In this document: positions 18,759 to 28,971 of the stretch, one piece after another
Layout of the letters: every line of letters starts with the position of its first letter
Position numbering within the stretch: position 1 is the stretch's first letter
Assembly (NCBI RefSeq): GCF_022352055.1
Contig: NZ_JAKRWM010000001.1
Coordinates: 1-64,000 of the forward strand
Length of the DNA: 64,000 bases
Reading direction: 5' to 3'
Source: Cohnella mopanensis
GTDB taxonomy: Bacteria > Bacillota > Bacilli > Paenibacillales > Paenibacillaceae
Notes under the pieces: generated by a model
Seen by the model: only the letters and a program-made list of their open reading frames with translations
Told to the model about the DNA's origin: nothing
The model's database searches: none
Program-made: the position numbers and the translations under genes

Positions 18759-20273
18759 ATGAGCAAGACAACGATTACGAATCCGGTCATCTGGGCGGAC
18801 GTCCCGGATGTGAGCGTGGTTCGAGTAGGAAACGTCTACTATATGGTGAGCACGAGCATGCATTCGATGCCCGGTTGCCCTATCATGAAATCGGAAAACC
18901 TGATGCACTGGGAGATCGTGAATTATGTTTTCGAGACCCTCGAGGATAACGACGCCCACAATTTGCTGGACGGCAAAGGTATTTATGGCCAGGGCTCATG
19001 GGCCGCAAGCCTTCGCCATTATGAAGGCATGTTCTACGTTTGCTTCTCTTGCAACGACATGAATCGCTTTTACGTTTATAGAACATCGGATATCGAGAAC
19101 GGTCCATGGGAACGTTTCGTCATTCCAGGTCTTCACCATGATCCGGCCCTGTTGTTCGACGACGGAGGCGTATTTGTGATCTATGGCAACGGCGACATCC
19201 GGATTGCGGAGCTGACTGCCGATGCGACGGCTCATAAACCCGGTGGCGTCGATCAATTGCTGTTCGAGACGGAACGAGACGGGATCGGACTCCGGTGCGA
19301 GGGCTGCCATGCATATAAGTTGGACGGCTATTATTACCTGTTCTTCATTGAATGGCCGAGCACGGGAAACCGTCGCCGGAGGCAACTGGTCTATCGTTCG
19401 CGTGAGCTGCTTGGCCCCTACGAGCGCAGAATGCTAATCGACGACGACATGGGATACCGCAACAACGGCATCGCGCAGGGCGGCATTGTCGAAACGCCCG
19501 CCGGCGACTGGTATGCCGTGCTGTTTCAGGACCACGATGCGGTCGGCCGGATTCCTTGCGTGCTGCCTGTCTCTTGGGAGAACGGCTGGCCAGTTTTCGG
19601 CGTGGAGGGGAAGGTGCCTGCTTCATTCGAAGTGCCGATGCCGGGCTCGGAACCGAAGCAGCTCGTAATCAGCGACGAATTCGATTACTCGATTAACAAA
19701 CTGGCGTTGAATTGGCAATGGAATCACAATCCGGATAACTCGCTGTGGTCCGTAACAGAACGGCCGGGCTGGCTGCGGCTGCGGACAGGGCATCTTGCCA
19801 GAAGTGTCGAATTTGCCCGTAATACCCTGACGCAGCGGACGCAAGGTCCAGCATGCAGCGCTTCAACAATGATCGATGCGGCGGGGATGAAGCCGGGAGA
19901 CCGCGCTGGTTTGGTCGCGCTGGCCTTCCACTTCGGTGCGGTCGGCATTCTGGCAAACGAGAATGGGGAATTCCGCGTCTTCATGAGTGTCAAAGGTGAT
20001 GATGGCAGCGAGCACACGATCGAGAGCCATCTTTACGCGGACAGTCTGATTTACATAAAAATCGATTGCATTTTCGATGACAGTGCGGACCTCGCTTACT
20101 TCTGCTATTCGGCGGACGGAGAGTTGTGGCACGAGATCGGGCAGCCGCTGAAGATGGAGTATACGCTGCATCATTTCATGGGTTACCGGTTCGGACTATT
20201 CAACTATGCCGCGAAAGAATCCGGCGGTTACACCGACTTCGATTATTTTAGGTATGCGAGGAGGAGCGGTTAG
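18759..20273 (+). CDS. GH43 beta-xylosidase or arabinofuranosidase
   Basis: A 504-residue cytoplasmic inverting glycosidase. The five-bladed propeller (about 1-305) carries the three GH43 acids: general base D17 in ADVPDVSVVRVG, D128 in HHDPALLFDDG, and general acid E181 in RCEGCHAYK. The C-terminal 190 residues are a beta-sandwich as in GH43 beta-xylosidases. The length and layout fit a beta-xylosidase that trims imported xylo-oligomers. It is coupled to the esterase gene and ends at a terminator. Confidence 0.9.
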   Translation: MSKTTITNPVIWADVPDVSVVRVGNVYYMVSTSMHSMPGCPIMKSENLMHWEIVNYVFETLEDNDAHNLLDGKGIYGQGSWAASLRHYEGMFYVCFSCNDMNRFYVYRTSDIENGPWERFVIPGLHHDPALLFDDGGVFVIYGNGDIRIAELTADATAHKPGGVDQLLFETERDGIGLRCEGCHAYKLDGYYYLFFIEWPSTGNRRRRQLVYRSRELLGPYERRMLIDDDMGYRNNGIAQGGIVETPAGDWYAVLFQDHDAVGRIPCVLPVSWENGWPVFGVEGKVPASFEVPMPGSEPKQLVISDEFDYSINKLALNWQWNHNPDNSLWSVTERPGWLRLRTGHLARSVEFARNTLTQRTQGPACSASTMIDAAGMKPGDRAGLVALAFHFGAVGILANENGEFRVFMSVKGDDGSEHTIESHLYADSLIYIKIDCIFDDSADLAYFCYSADGELWHEIGQPLKMEYTLHHFMGYRFGLFNYAAKESGGYTDFDYFRYARRSG

Positions 20274-20302
20274 TACCTCTGACGCACAGGCACCACCACC
20301 AA

Positions 20303-20329
20303 AGCTAGCTGTGTGAGGCTAGCTCTTTT
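20303..20329 (+). terminator. Terminator of the esterase-GH43 operon
   Basis: AGCTAGC pairs with GCTAGCT around an 8-base loop, followed by CTTTTC, 30 bases after the stop codon. Confidence 0.78.
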
Positions 20330-20454
20330 CAGATGCTACCCGACGAAGGGAAAATAAAAGTGATATAATCTTTTTTTAATGGCCCGAGCTGACAGTAAGG
20401 TGTCTATACTAGATTTGTAGGTGGGAAACAGCTAAAAAAGCGGAGGGGCAGACA

Positions 20455-22281
20455 GTGATAGTACGAACGGCAAAGAGCATGAAATCGGATATTTATAGCA
20501 AGTGGAGAAGACTGGCGCTGAAAATACCTTTTGTCTATTTCTTAGTAATCTTGATTACGGTGGCTTTCAGTTTTGTAGTGTTCAATAAAATATCTTCGAA
20601 CTCAGCGCAGAACAAAATCAATGAGGCATCTCTTCAAACGATCACTTCCATAAAGACAAGCGTAGATTTAACGGTGGACAACGTAAATAACTATTCGAAA
20701 ATGATTTTCTCGGATAATAATCTGCAAAATTTGCTAAGGAAAGGGAATGTGTATTCCAACCTGCAAACCCAGTCAAAGGTCAGCATGTATTTATACAATC
20801 TCATGCAAGCGGTTCCGATTATCGATTCCGTTCATATATTCGACAATTCCGGCCATCGTTTTTCCGTCGGAACGGAACAATCCCCGACTTTTACGATAGC
20901 GAACGTGGAAGAGGCTCCATGGTATCGACAAGTGGTATCCGAGAATGGAAAGTATATTTTGAAGTTAAACGGAAGCGGGGCGTTTTCGGACGTTTCCAAA
21001 GAAAATTTCGTATCCTTCATTCGATTGATCCGGGACATCGACAACACGTCGACGCTGGGGATTCTGGTCATCAATATCAAGGGAGACGCATTCGTACAGG
21101 CGTATTCTAATCTTCCGAATCAAAACTCCCTGCAGATCGTTATTTTGGATGAAAATAATCAGGTCATTTCTGCCAATTCAACAGAAGATAATCATTACGC
21201 GCTCTTTAAGCAGATGCTGGAAACAAACGATAATGAGATGAAGCAAGCATTCCAGCACAGCGCCTCTGGCTTCCTTACCATGAAATCCGGTTCACAGAAA
21301 TATACGGTTTCTTATCTTTCGGACGGGAATTTCAATTGGAATTTTGCTAGTATAACGCCGCACAATTTAATTGATTCTACGAACAAATCGCTTGTCTTTT
21401 TGGCGCTTATTCTGCTTATTATTAACGGAACCGTTTTTTTCGCGAGTTCGTTTATTATTTCGCGCAGCATTATTCATCCTATACTTCAGCTCCTGCGATC
21501 CATGAAAAAAGCCCAAAGCGGTAATTTTCAGAAAGTAAACGCAGTGTCTAACAGTTATGAATTCGAACAATTATTTAACGGTTACAATAATATGATTGAA
21601 CAAATCGATCAGTTACTGAAGCGGATTATTGAAGAGCAAAATACGATTCGCAAAGCGGAACTAAATACGCTTCAAGCTCAAATCAAGCCGCATTTTTTAT
21701 ATAACACGCTAGACTCTATTACATCGTTAGCGATGACCGGATTAAACGATCAGGTATGTGATCTGCTAGAGGCCCTAGGCAGTTATTATCGCATGAGTGT
21801 TAGCAAAGGACGGGACGTGATCACCGTTGGCGAAGAAGTCGACATGGTTCGGAATTATTTGAAAATCCAGAAAGTACGTTATCAAGATATTTTCGAGGTT
21901 CAGTATGATGTGGACGAGAGATGTAACCAGTTCCCGATTCTGAAACTGGTTATGCAGCCATTGGTTGAAAATTCGATCTATCATGGCATTCGGCCCAAAG
22001 GGACGAAGGGAACGATTCGAATCAGCGCGCATCTTGCGGAAGGGGCTATGAAAATATCGATTGCCGATGATGGCGTCGGGATGTCGGAAGATCAACTCGC
22101 GCAAATTCTGCAGACGGAACGTAAAGGACAAATCAAAAGCTTCGGCCTTTGGGGAACCATGGAACGTTTGCGTATTTTTTATGGAGATCGCAGCAATATC
22201 AGAATCGAAAGCGATCCGGGAAAGGGAACGACAATCACCTTTTTCATATACATGGGAGACTATACAACATGGACAAACTAA
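20455..22281 (+). CDS. YesM-type sensor histidine kinase
   Basis: A 608-residue kinase with helix 1 at about residues 25-45, an extracellular sensing domain, helix 2 near residue 315, HAMP, and a His_kinase domain with H413 in QIKPHFLYNTLD plus VENSIYHG and DDGVGMSED. The GTG at 20455 is preceded by GGAGGGG with good spacing; the ATG at 20479 would be the alternative. First gene of an eight-gene run that includes regulator, importer and arabinoxylan enzymes, so its signal is probably arabinoxylan oligosaccharides. Confidence 0.92.
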   Translation: MIVRTAKSMKSDIYSKWRRLALKIPFVYFLVILITVAFSFVVFNKISSNSAQNKINEASLQTITSIKTSVDLTVDNVNNYSKMIFSDNNLQNLLRKGNVYSNLQTQSKVSMYLYNLMQAVPIIDSVHIFDNSGHRFSVGTEQSPTFTIANVEEAPWYRQVVSENGKYILKLNGSGAFSDVSKENFVSFIRLIRDIDNTSTLGILVINIKGDAFVQAYSNLPNQNSLQIVILDENNQVISANSTEDNHYALFKQMLETNDNEMKQAFQHSASGFLTMKSGSQKYTVSYLSDGNFNWNFASITPHNLIDSTNKSLVFLALILLIINGTVFFASSFIISRSIIHPILQLLRSMKKAQSGNFQKVNAVSNSYEFEQLFNGYNNMIEQIDQLLKRIIEEQNTIRKAELNTLQAQIKPHFLYNTLDSITSLAMTGLNDQVCDLLEALGSYYRMSVSKGRDVITVGEEVDMVRNYLKIQKVRYQDIFEVQYDVDERCNQFPILKLVMQPLVENSIYHGIRPKGTKGTIRISAHLAEGAMKISIADDGVGMSEDQLAQILQTERKGQIKSFGLWGTMERLRIFYGDRSNIRIESDPGKGTTITFFIYMGDYTTWTN

Positions 22282-23846
22282 AGGTTTTGATCGTAGACGA
22301 CGAACATCTCATACGGAATCTGCTCAGAATGCGCATAGACTGGGAGAAACAGGGGATGACGATCGTAGGCGAAGCTTCCAATGCGCAAGAAGCGCTCGAT
22401 CTGGTGGATGAATGGAGACCGGATATTATATTGACGGATATTTATATGCCGTTCATCAACGGAATCGAGTTCAGCGGTATGGTCTTGGACAAGTATCCGG
22501 ATATTAAAATCGTAATCGTAACCGGTCATGACGAGTTTGAATATGCTCAAAAAAGTATAAAACTCGGAATTTCGGATTTCATTTTAAAACCGATCCGCGC
22601 TTCGGAACTGCTCCATGTGACAGACAAGCTAAAACGTACAATCGAGCAGGAGCGTACGCGTGAAAAGGAATTTGAGAGGTTAAAGGAAGATCTGGAGCGG
22701 AACTTTCCGTATCTAAGGGAAAAGTTCTTGAACCAATGGTTATCGGGCGCCCTTTCTTTGGAAGAGATTAATGAAAAGGCGGAATATTTCAATATTCCGG
22801 CGCTCGGTTCGGGCGCATCTCAAATTGCCGTTATCGAAATTTCCTTGGCATCCCCGAAGCAATCAGAGGAACAGCTGATTCTCTTGGAAATGGAATGTAA
22901 AAACAAGACGGAACAATTTTTCCTAGATGATTCCAAAGTCGTCATTCTATCGGATGCCAGGAACCAAATCGTCTTGATAGCCTTTAACCGGGATTCGGAT
23001 TTCGTCGGCGAGTGCGAACGGCTTCAAACCAACCTGATCGATTCCTACAATTGCTTCGTCAGCACCGGGATCGGGCGGAAACATGGAAATATACAGGAGG
23101 CACGCCTGGGATATCAGGAGGCTTGCCATGCGCTTCAATATAAAGCCTTTATCGGCAAAAATCAGGTGGTCTGTTTTGAAGACGTTGTCGATAACAAAGA
23201 ACAACCGTATCGTTCGGATTCAGACCTTCTCCAGCAATTGCAGTTCTACATCAGCGTGGGTTCGTCCGAGCGAGCGATTCAAGTTCTGCATCAAATCTTT
23301 GACCTTTCGTTTGCGAGCGTGTCGCAGTTCCGAATGGCGGCGATGGATGTGATCACGGAATGCCAGCGAGCTGCCATCGAACAGCAAATCGAAAATGAGC
23401 ACGTTATTGATAAAGAAACGCTGGTATCCATTCTTGCCGCGGATAATTTGCCTGAATTAATGACAATATTGGAGGGTTACGTCCTTCAACTTTCGACGAC
23501 CATCCATGTGAAGAACCGGGCGAAAGAAGGTAACCTGATTAGCCAGGTGAAAGATTACCTTGAAACGAACATGGGCGACCCCGAGCTTGGATTAGCGAGC
23601 ACCGCTGCGGCGTTTTTTGTCAGCCCGGGCCATTTGGGACGGCTTATGAAGAAAGAAAGCGGGCAAACGTTCGTGGAATATCTTACGAATATTCGCATGA
23701 AACGGGCGGAAGCTTTGCTGAAACAGACCGATTTAAAAGGGTACGAGGTCGGTGCCAAGGTGGGAGTCGCCGATCCGCACTATTTCAGCATTTTATTTAA
23801 GAAGAATATCGGCAGGTCCGTGAACGAATACAGAAACGTGAAATAA
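22269..23846 (+). CDS. YesN-type response regulator with AraC domain
   Basis: 525 residues from ATG 22269, which overlaps the end of the kinase gene by 13 bases; the frame is open further up inside the kinase but MDKLKVLIVDDEHL is the natural receiver start. Phospho-acceptor D57 in LTDIYMPFING. The C-terminus has AraC helix-turn-helices (AAAFFVSPGHLGRLMKK; VGAKVGVADPHYFSILFKK). Expected to activate the following binding-protein, permease and enzyme genes. Confidence 0.93.
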   Translation: MDKLKVLIVDDEHLIRNLLRMRIDWEKQGMTIVGEASNAQEALDLVDEWRPDIILTDIYMPFINGIEFSGMVLDKYPDIKIVIVTGHDEFEYAQKSIKLGISDFILKPIRASELLHVTDKLKRTIEQERTREKEFERLKEDLERNFPYLREKFLNQWLSGALSLEEINEKAEYFNIPALGSGASQIAVIEISLASPKQSEEQLILLEMECKNKTEQFFLDDSKVVILSDARNQIVLIAFNRDSDFVGECERLQTNLIDSYNCFVSTGIGRKHGNIQEARLGYQEACHALQYKAFIGKNQVVCFEDVVDNKEQPYRSDSDLLQQLQFYISVGSSERAIQVLHQIFDLSFASVSQFRMAAMDVITECQRAAIEQQIENEHVIDKETLVSILAADNLPELMTILEGYVLQLSTTIHVKNRAKEGNLISQVKDYLETNMGDPELGLASTAAAFFVSPGHLGRLMKKESGQTFVEYLTNIRMKRAEALLKQTDLKGYEVGAKVGVADPHYFSILFKKNIGRSVNEYRNVK

Positions 23847-23898
23847 TTGACGGAATATGTTCGAATTTTGAAAGCGGATGCACGTATTTTGAATGGAG

Positions 23899-23912
23899 CT
23901 AAAGCGCTTTCT
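23899..23912 (+). promoter_or_regulatory. Weak candidate cre site
   Basis: CTAAAGCGCTTTCT contains the palindrome AAAGCGCTTT and agrees with the cre consensus at 11 of 14 positions. It lies 50 bases before the binding-protein start, where CcpA could block transcription. Confidence 0.4.
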
Positions 23913-23961
23913 TCCCTACAATAAAATTCGTAACAGCAAAACAACTAGGGAGGTTTATAAA

Positions 23962-25284
23962 ATGAAAACGTTTCTAAAAAAGACAGCCGGCATTGTATTG
24001 GCTATGGGCATCGTAGGCAGCATGGCCGCATGCTCCTCTAATTCTAACGGGGAGAAGCAGTCGGAGAAGGGCGGAAGCGGCGAAACGATTAAGCTGAATC
24101 TATGGGATCAGTCTGTCGGCAATACGGATCCGTCGGCAAAATTGTTGCCGGAAATCATTAAAAAGTGGAATAGCGAACATCCCGACATTCAAATCGAACG
24201 GACAGGAACGACCGGCGAGCAGTATAAGACCAAAATCAAGACTGCCATTGCCGCAAACGAGGCGCCTGACGTATTTTACGGCATGGGTGGCGGTAGCTTC
24301 ATGCAACCTTACATCCAGTCCGGAAATGTCCTTGAAATCACCAACTATGTGACAGACGACATCAAGACGAAGTTGGCCCCGGGTATGTTGAAAGCCATCG
24401 AAACGGATGGGAAAATTTACACATTGCCTGTTTATACACACATTGCCAATCTTTATGTCAATACCGAATTATTCGATAAAGCGGGAGCCCAAATCCCGAC
24501 GAACTATTCTGAACTGCTCGCTGCGGTAGAGAAATTGAAGGCTGCGGGCATTACGCCGGCTCTTATGGGAGAGAAGGACCGCTGGCCCGGCATGTATTGG
24601 TACGACATCGTCGCGATGCGCCAGGCAGGAAATGACGCGGTTATCGAAGCGTTTAAAGATCCTTCCAAGTGGGATTCGCCCGATTTCGTTGCAGCCGCTA
24701 CTAAGATGCAGGAGCTGGCAAAAGCAGGCGCATTCAACAGCAGCATGTTCAGCATGAGCTACGATGAAATGCTCGGCGCGTTTAATGCGGGCAATGGAGC
24801 CATGATGTTCCAAGCCAACTGGGTGAATGCCGGTATCGAAGACCCATCCACGGCAACCAAAGGCAAAGTTAAGGTCATTCCTTTTCCGATTTTCGAAGAC
24901 GGCAAGGGTTCTGCTGCCGAATTGTTCGGCGGAGGCGTCGACGGCTTTTACGTCAGCAGCAGCACCAAACATCCGAAAGAAGCCGCTGAATTCCTTGCGT
25001 ATTTAAGCGAGCAGCTCGGCACGAAAGGTTTTCTGGCCGGAGCAGGGCTTCCTAGCTGGAACATTGACGGGTTGGATACTTCGAGCCTGTCCACGCTTGA
25101 CCAGTCCGCAGCAGACATCATGATAACGGCGACGTCGTTTATTACGTGGTGGGATAATATCCTCCCGGCAGAGTCGGCGGAAACGCACAAAAACTTAATC
25201 GCGCAACTCTTGGCAAGCGACATTACTCCGGAGGAGTTCTGCAAACAGATGGCCAAGCTTAAACCGACGGAACTTACGCTCTAA
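23962..25284 (+). CDS. ABC solute-binding lipoprotein (sugar, family 1)
   Basis: 440 residues from ATG 23962, which follows GGGAGG; the frame is open upstream without a site. Lipobox SMAAC with C24. The mature protein has the family 1 extracellular binding fold (LWDQSVGN, GDRW-like KDRWPGMYWYDI, then AMMFQANWVNAG). The following MalF- and MalG-like permeases suggest an oligosaccharide; the GH51 and GH43 genes downstream suggest arabino- or xylo-oligosaccharides. Confidence 0.92.
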   Translation: MKTFLKKTAGIVLAMGIVGSMAACSSNSNGEKQSEKGGSGETIKLNLWDQSVGNTDPSAKLLPEIIKKWNSEHPDIQIERTGTTGEQYKTKIKTAIAANEAPDVFYGMGGGSFMQPYIQSGNVLEITNYVTDDIKTKLAPGMLKAIETDGKIYTLPVYTHIANLYVNTELFDKAGAQIPTNYSELLAAVEKLKAAGITPALMGEKDRWPGMYWYDIVAMRQAGNDAVIEAFKDPSKWDSPDFVAAATKMQELAKAGAFNSSMFSMSYDEMLGAFNAGNGAMMFQANWVNAGIEDPSTATKGKVKVIPFPIFEDGKGSAAELFGGGVDGFYVSSSTKHPKEAAEFLAYLSEQLGTKGFLAGAGLPSWNIDGLDTSSLSTLDQSAADIMITATSFITWWDNILPAESAETHKNLIAQLLASDITPEEFCKQMAKLKPTELTL

Positions 25285-25303
25285 TCAATAACAAACCGAT
25301 AAG

Positions 25304-25340
25304 GATGTGGTTAGGGAACGATCCCTGACCACATCTTTTA
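25304..25340 (+). terminator. Hairpin between binding-protein and permease genes
   Basis: A 14-bp stem (GATGTGGTTAGGGA with TCCCTGACCACATC; one mismatch or wobble) with loop ACGA and tail TTTTA. It lies 19 bases after the binding-protein stop codon and 14 bases before the permease start. It probably lets more binding protein than permease be made by partial termination or by protecting the upstream message. Confidence 0.8.
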
Positions 25341-25354
25341 ATAGGAGGTCGATT

Positions 25355-26224
25355 ATGAATTCCGTATTTTCGAATAAAACGGCATTAAGTATATTTGTTC
25401 TTCCCACTCTCATCATTTTTTGTACGATTGTCATGATTCCTATTTTCGTCTCGAGTTATTACAGTTTGCTCGACTGGAACGGTATCGGAAAAGGGACTTT
25501 TATCGGTCTGGAAAATTATGTAGAAATGTTCACGGATTCGAGAGCCCTAAAATCCATGCAAAATTCTCTCCTGTTTGCAGGGGCTTCGATTTTCATCCAA
25601 TTGCCGATTTCTCTATTGCTCGCCCTTATCTTGGCGTCCACGGTCAAGTGGGAGGGCTTTTACCGTACGGTCTATTTCATCCCGGTTCTCATTTCGACCG
25701 TCGTCATCGCGCAACTGTGGTCCAAAATTTACAATGCGGACTATGGCTTGTTGAACACGCTGCTCAAGAGCGTAGGGCTTTCGAGTTGGGCACAAGATTG
25801 GCTCGGCCAGAAAGATACCGCCCTCGTCTCTTCGTTTATACCGACCCTATGGCAATATATTGGATATCATATGCTATTGATGTATGCCGGCGCGAAGTCG
25901 ATTTCTCAGGATATATTCGAAGCGGCTAAGATTGACGGGGCTTCCCGCATACGGACAGCATTCTCCATCACTATTCCGTTAATGAAGCCGATTCTCAAAG
26001 TATGTCTCGTCTTTTCCATGATCGGTGCGCTCAAAGTATTCGATCTGATATACGTGTTGACGGGTGGAGGTCCGTTTTTCTCCACTGAAGTGCCAAGCAC
26101 GCTGATGTACACGACCATATTTGATACGTACCGGTATGGCTACGGCAGCGCATTATCGGTCTTTATTATCTTGGAATGTTTAGTGTTCACTGTAATCATT
26201 AATAAATTTATTAAAACCGATTAG
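25355..26224 (+). CDS. ABC sugar permease, MalF/UgpA type
   Basis: 289 residues from ATG 25355 after AGGAGG; six predicted helices starting ALSIFVLPTLIIFCTIVMI in the first 30 residues. The EAA loop is IFEAAKIDGASRIRTAFS followed by ITIPLMKP. It pairs with the permease four codons downstream to form the channel for the binding protein at 23962. Confidence 0.92.
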   Translation: MNSVFSNKTALSIFVLPTLIIFCTIVMIPIFVSSYYSLLDWNGIGKGTFIGLENYVEMFTDSRALKSMQNSLLFAGASIFIQLPISLLLALILASTVKWEGFYRTVYFIPVLISTVVIAQLWSKIYNADYGLLNTLLKSVGLSSWAQDWLGQKDTALVSSFIPTLWQYIGYHMLLMYAGAKSISQDIFEAAKIDGASRIRTAFSITIPLMKPILKVCLVFSMIGALKVFDLIYVLTGGGPFFSTEVPSTLMYTTIFDTYRYGYGSALSVFIILECLVFTVIINKFIKTD

Positions 26225-26236
26225 GAGGTGAGAAAA

Positions 26237-27094
26237 GTGAGTACTACAACAGTAGTCATACAGAAAAGACCAGGCTTCATTGGGAAACTCCTGTTGCAAG
26301 CGTTTTTGGTTCTGGTAGCGATCACGCAGATTTATCCTCTAGTGTGGCTAGCATTTTTCTCACTGAAAGATAATGGTGAGATTTTCAGCGGAGATGTGCT
26401 GAGTTTTCCAAAAAAGTTCCTTTGGAGCAACTATGCCAAGGCGTTATCCGACGGAAATATTTTGTCATATTTTTTCAATAGCGTGTTGGTGACAGCCCTA
26501 AGCATTATTCTGGTTTTGATTCTTGCTTCTATGACGGGCTATGCCATCACGAGGATGAACTGGAAACTCAGCAATTTAACGATGACGCTGATCCTTCTCG
26601 GCATGATGGTGCCGATTCACGCGGCTCTGCTGCCGCTGTTTATGGTCCTGAAGAACTTACACTTGTTGAATACCTATTGGTCCTTGATTATTCCTTATGT
26701 TGCTTTCGGAATTCCTATGGCAGTGTTCATCCTCGGCAGCTTTTTCAAGGGAATCCCCCGCGAGTTGGAAGAATCCGCGGTTATCGACGGATGCGGGATC
26801 TACAGAACTTTCTTTTCCATTATATTGCCGCTTGTTAGCCCGGCGGTGGCAACGGTAGCGATCTTTACGTTCCTTTCCTGTTGGAACGAGTTGATGTTCG
26901 CGGTAACATTCATTAATAATACAGCCTATCAGACGCTGACGGTCGGTATGATGTCGATGGTGGGAACCTATATTACGCAATGGGGAATTATCGGGGCAGG
27001 CCTCATGATCTCGACAATCCCGACGATTATCATTTATCTGCTCCTTAACAAACAAGTACAGAAAAGCATGATTGCTGGTGCTGTCAAAGGGTAA
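26237..27094 (+). CDS. ABC sugar permease, MalG/UgpE type
   Basis: 285 residues from GTG 26237. A GTG at 26228 is in frame but would sit on the AGGAGG site at 26223-26228, so the later GTG is chosen. Six helices; EAA loop ELEESAVIDGCGIYRTFF followed by SIILPLVSP; end MIAGAVKG as in the family. Second channel subunit of this importer; no ATPase gene follows. Confidence 0.91.
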   Translation: MSTTTVVIQKRPGFIGKLLLQAFLVLVAITQIYPLVWLAFFSLKDNGEIFSGDVLSFPKKFLWSNYAKALSDGNILSYFFNSVLVTALSIILVLILASMTGYAITRMNWKLSNLTMTLILLGMMVPIHAALLPLFMVLKNLHLLNTYWSLIIPYVAFGIPMAVFILGSFFKGIPRELEESAVIDGCGIYRTFFSIILPLVSPAVATVAIFTFLSCWNELMFAVTFINNTAYQTLTVGMMSMVGTYITQWGIIGAGLMISTIPTIIIYLLLNKQVQKSMIAGAVKG

Positions 27095-27142
27095 AGAACG
27101 CTAATTCCTATAACGAAAAGAGATTAAAGAAGGAGATTTGTG

Positions 27143-28630
27143 ATGAATACAACGATTACCGTAAATACCGATCAGACTTCCGGTACGATCAGTCGTCATA
27201 TATACGGGCATTTCGCCGAGCATCTCGGACGCTGCATTTACGAAGGCATCTGGGTCGGAGAGGATTCGCCGATTCCGAATACTCGGGGGATCCGCAACGA
27301 CGTGCTGCAAGCGCTGCGCAACCTCTCCATTCCGGTGCTCCGGTGGCCGGGCGGTTGTTTCGCCGACGAGTATCATTGGAAGGACGGTATCGGTCCGAGG
27401 GAACAGCGCAAGCACATGGTCAACACGAACTGGGGCGGCGTCGTGGAGAACAACCACTTCGGCACGCATGAGTTCTTCGACCTGTGCGAACTACTCGGCA
27501 CTGAACCTTATATCTGTGGCAATGTTGGCAGCGGCTCGGTCCAGGAAATGCAGGAGTGGGTCGAATACATGACGTTCGACGGCGAGTCGCCGATGGCGAA
27601 TTGGCGCAAGGCGAATGGCCGCGAGAAACCGTGGGAATTGAAATATTTCGGAGTTGGCAATGAGAATTGGGGCTGCGGCGGCAACATGCGCCCGGAATAT
27701 TACGCTGACGAGTACCGCAGGTACCAGACCTACGTGCGGAATTATGGCGAGAACCGGATCTATAAAATCGCAGGCGGCGCGAATACCGACGATTACCGCT
27801 GGACCGAGACGCTGATGCGGGAAGCGGGCCAACACATGGACGGCCTCAGCTTGCACTATTATACCGTTCCCGGAGGCTTCGAGCTTAAACGTCCCGCAAT
27901 CGGCTTCGACGAAGCGGAGTGGTTCGAGACGATGCAGCAGGCGCTTCGCATGGACGAGCTGATTACGCGCCACTCATCGATCATGGACCAATACGACCCG
28001 AAGAAGCGGGTCGGCCTGATCGTGGACGAGTGGGGGAACTGGTTCCAGGTAGAACCGGGCACGAACCCAGGTTTCCTTTACCAGCAAAACTCTTTGCGGG
28101 ATGCGCTGGTGACGGGGCTGCATTTTCACGTGTTCCACCGGAACTGCGAACGCATTCACATGGCAAATATTGCTCAGACGGTCAACGTACTTCAGGCGAT
28201 GATCCTGACCGAAGGAGCGAAGATGTTGCTGACGCCGACGTACCACGTCTTCGAAATGTTTAAGGTGCACCAGGACGCGGAGGCGCTCGCTCTCGTTCTC
28301 AATACCGGTGATTACGTCGTTGGCGGCGAGACGATCCCGCAAGTTAGCGGGTCGGCATCGAAACGGGCCGACGGCACGATCGACATTAGCTTATGCAACG
28401 TTGACCCGAACTGCGAGGCACCGGTCACGCTGCGGCTTCGCGGCTTAACGGGCATGCCGAAAGTAAGCGGTCGTTTGTTGACGCATGCGGACATGAACGC
28501 GCATAATACATTCGAGCAGCCGGAGACGGTGGCACCGCAACCGTTCGATGGCGTGACGGACATCAGCGCGGAAGGGCTGTCAGCGACGTTGCCGCCGATG
28601 TCCGTCGCGGTAGTCACGCTGCGTTTCTAG
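27143..28630 (+). CDS. abfA: GH51 alpha-L-arabinofuranosidase
   Basis: Removes terminal alpha-L-arabinofuranosyl groups from arabinoxylan or arabinan oligomers in the cytoplasm. The 495-residue product has the (beta/alpha)8 barrel with acid/base E174 in [10 protein letters not shown] and nucleophile E296 in [21 protein letters not shown] and [13 protein letters not shown] near the start are family signatures. A beta-sandwich closes the C-terminus. ATG 27143 follows AAGGAG; the GTG three bases earlier is less well spaced. It follows the permeases in one operon. The symbol is by family resemblance. Confidence 0.95.
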   Translation: MNTTITVNTDQTSGTISRHIYGHFAEHLGRCIYEGIWVGEDSPIPNTRGIRNDVLQALRNLSIPVLRWPGGCFADEYHWKDGIGPREQRKHMVNTNWGGVVENNHFGTHEFFDLCELLGTEPYICGNVGSGSVQEMQEWVEYMTFDGESPMANWRKANGREKPWELKYFGVGNENWGCGGNMRPEYYADEYRRYQTYVRNYGENRIYKIAGGANTDDYRWTETLMREAGQHMDGLSLHYYTVPGGFELKRPAIGFDEAEWFETMQQALRMDELITRHSSIMDQYDPKKRVGLIVDEWGNWFQVEPGTNPGFLYQQNSLRDALVTGLHFHVFHRNCERIHMANIAQTVNVLQAMILTEGAKMLLTPTYHVFEMFKVHQDAEALALVLNTGDYVVGGETIPQVSGSASKRADGTIDISLCNVDPNCEAPVTLRLRGLTGMPKVSGRLLTHADMNAHNTFEQPETVAPQPFDGVTDISAEGLSATLPPMSVAVVTLRF

Positions 28631-28632
28631 AC

Positions 28633-28944
28633 ATGCAAGCGACCAACGGTTGCAAGGGATGCAAGGCGGACGTTCGGGTGACACGCGGTCAAATTAACCG
28701 GCTTCTGTCCGCGATGGAGGGCAAAGGCTTCGTCTTCGTCGGCGACGATACGTACGGCGCCCGGCTTGATGCCTGCCGGGCATGCCCGTCGCTAGAGTAC
28801 GGGAATACGTGCATGCAATGCGGTTGCCTGGTCGATGTGCGCGGGAAGCTCGCCGAGAAGGATTGCCCGCATCCCGGAGGCTCGAAGTGGAGCGTGCCGA
28901 ACAGTATTGAAACAGGCCGAAAAAGTGCTTCATTTCGAGAATAG
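28633..28944 (+). CDS. Small Cys-rich protein, DUF6171-like
   Basis: A 103-residue protein whose ATG comes two bases after the GH51 stop codon, without a clear ribosome binding site, so it is probably translated by coupling. Eight cysteines stand in metal-site-like spacing: C7 and C10, C48 and C51, C60, C63 and C65, C78 (CKGC, CRAC, CMQCGC). I think it belongs to the DUF6171 family of Paenibacillus-type proteins, from memory of the pattern only. A zinc- or iron-binding role is an inference; why it sits among arabinoxylan enzymes is unclear. Confidence 0.75.
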   Translation: MQATNGCKGCKADVRVTRGQINRLLSAMEGKGFVFVGDDTYGARLDACRACPSLEYGNTCMQCGCLVDVRGKLAEKDCPHPGGSKWSVPNSIETGRKSASFRE

Positions 28945-28971
28945 GAATTACAAATAAGGGAGAGATTTGAA

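Noticed and set aside
20389..20410. Possible promoter before the kinase at 20455
   Set aside because: CTGACA and TATACT are only ten bases apart, too close for -35 and -10 boxes.
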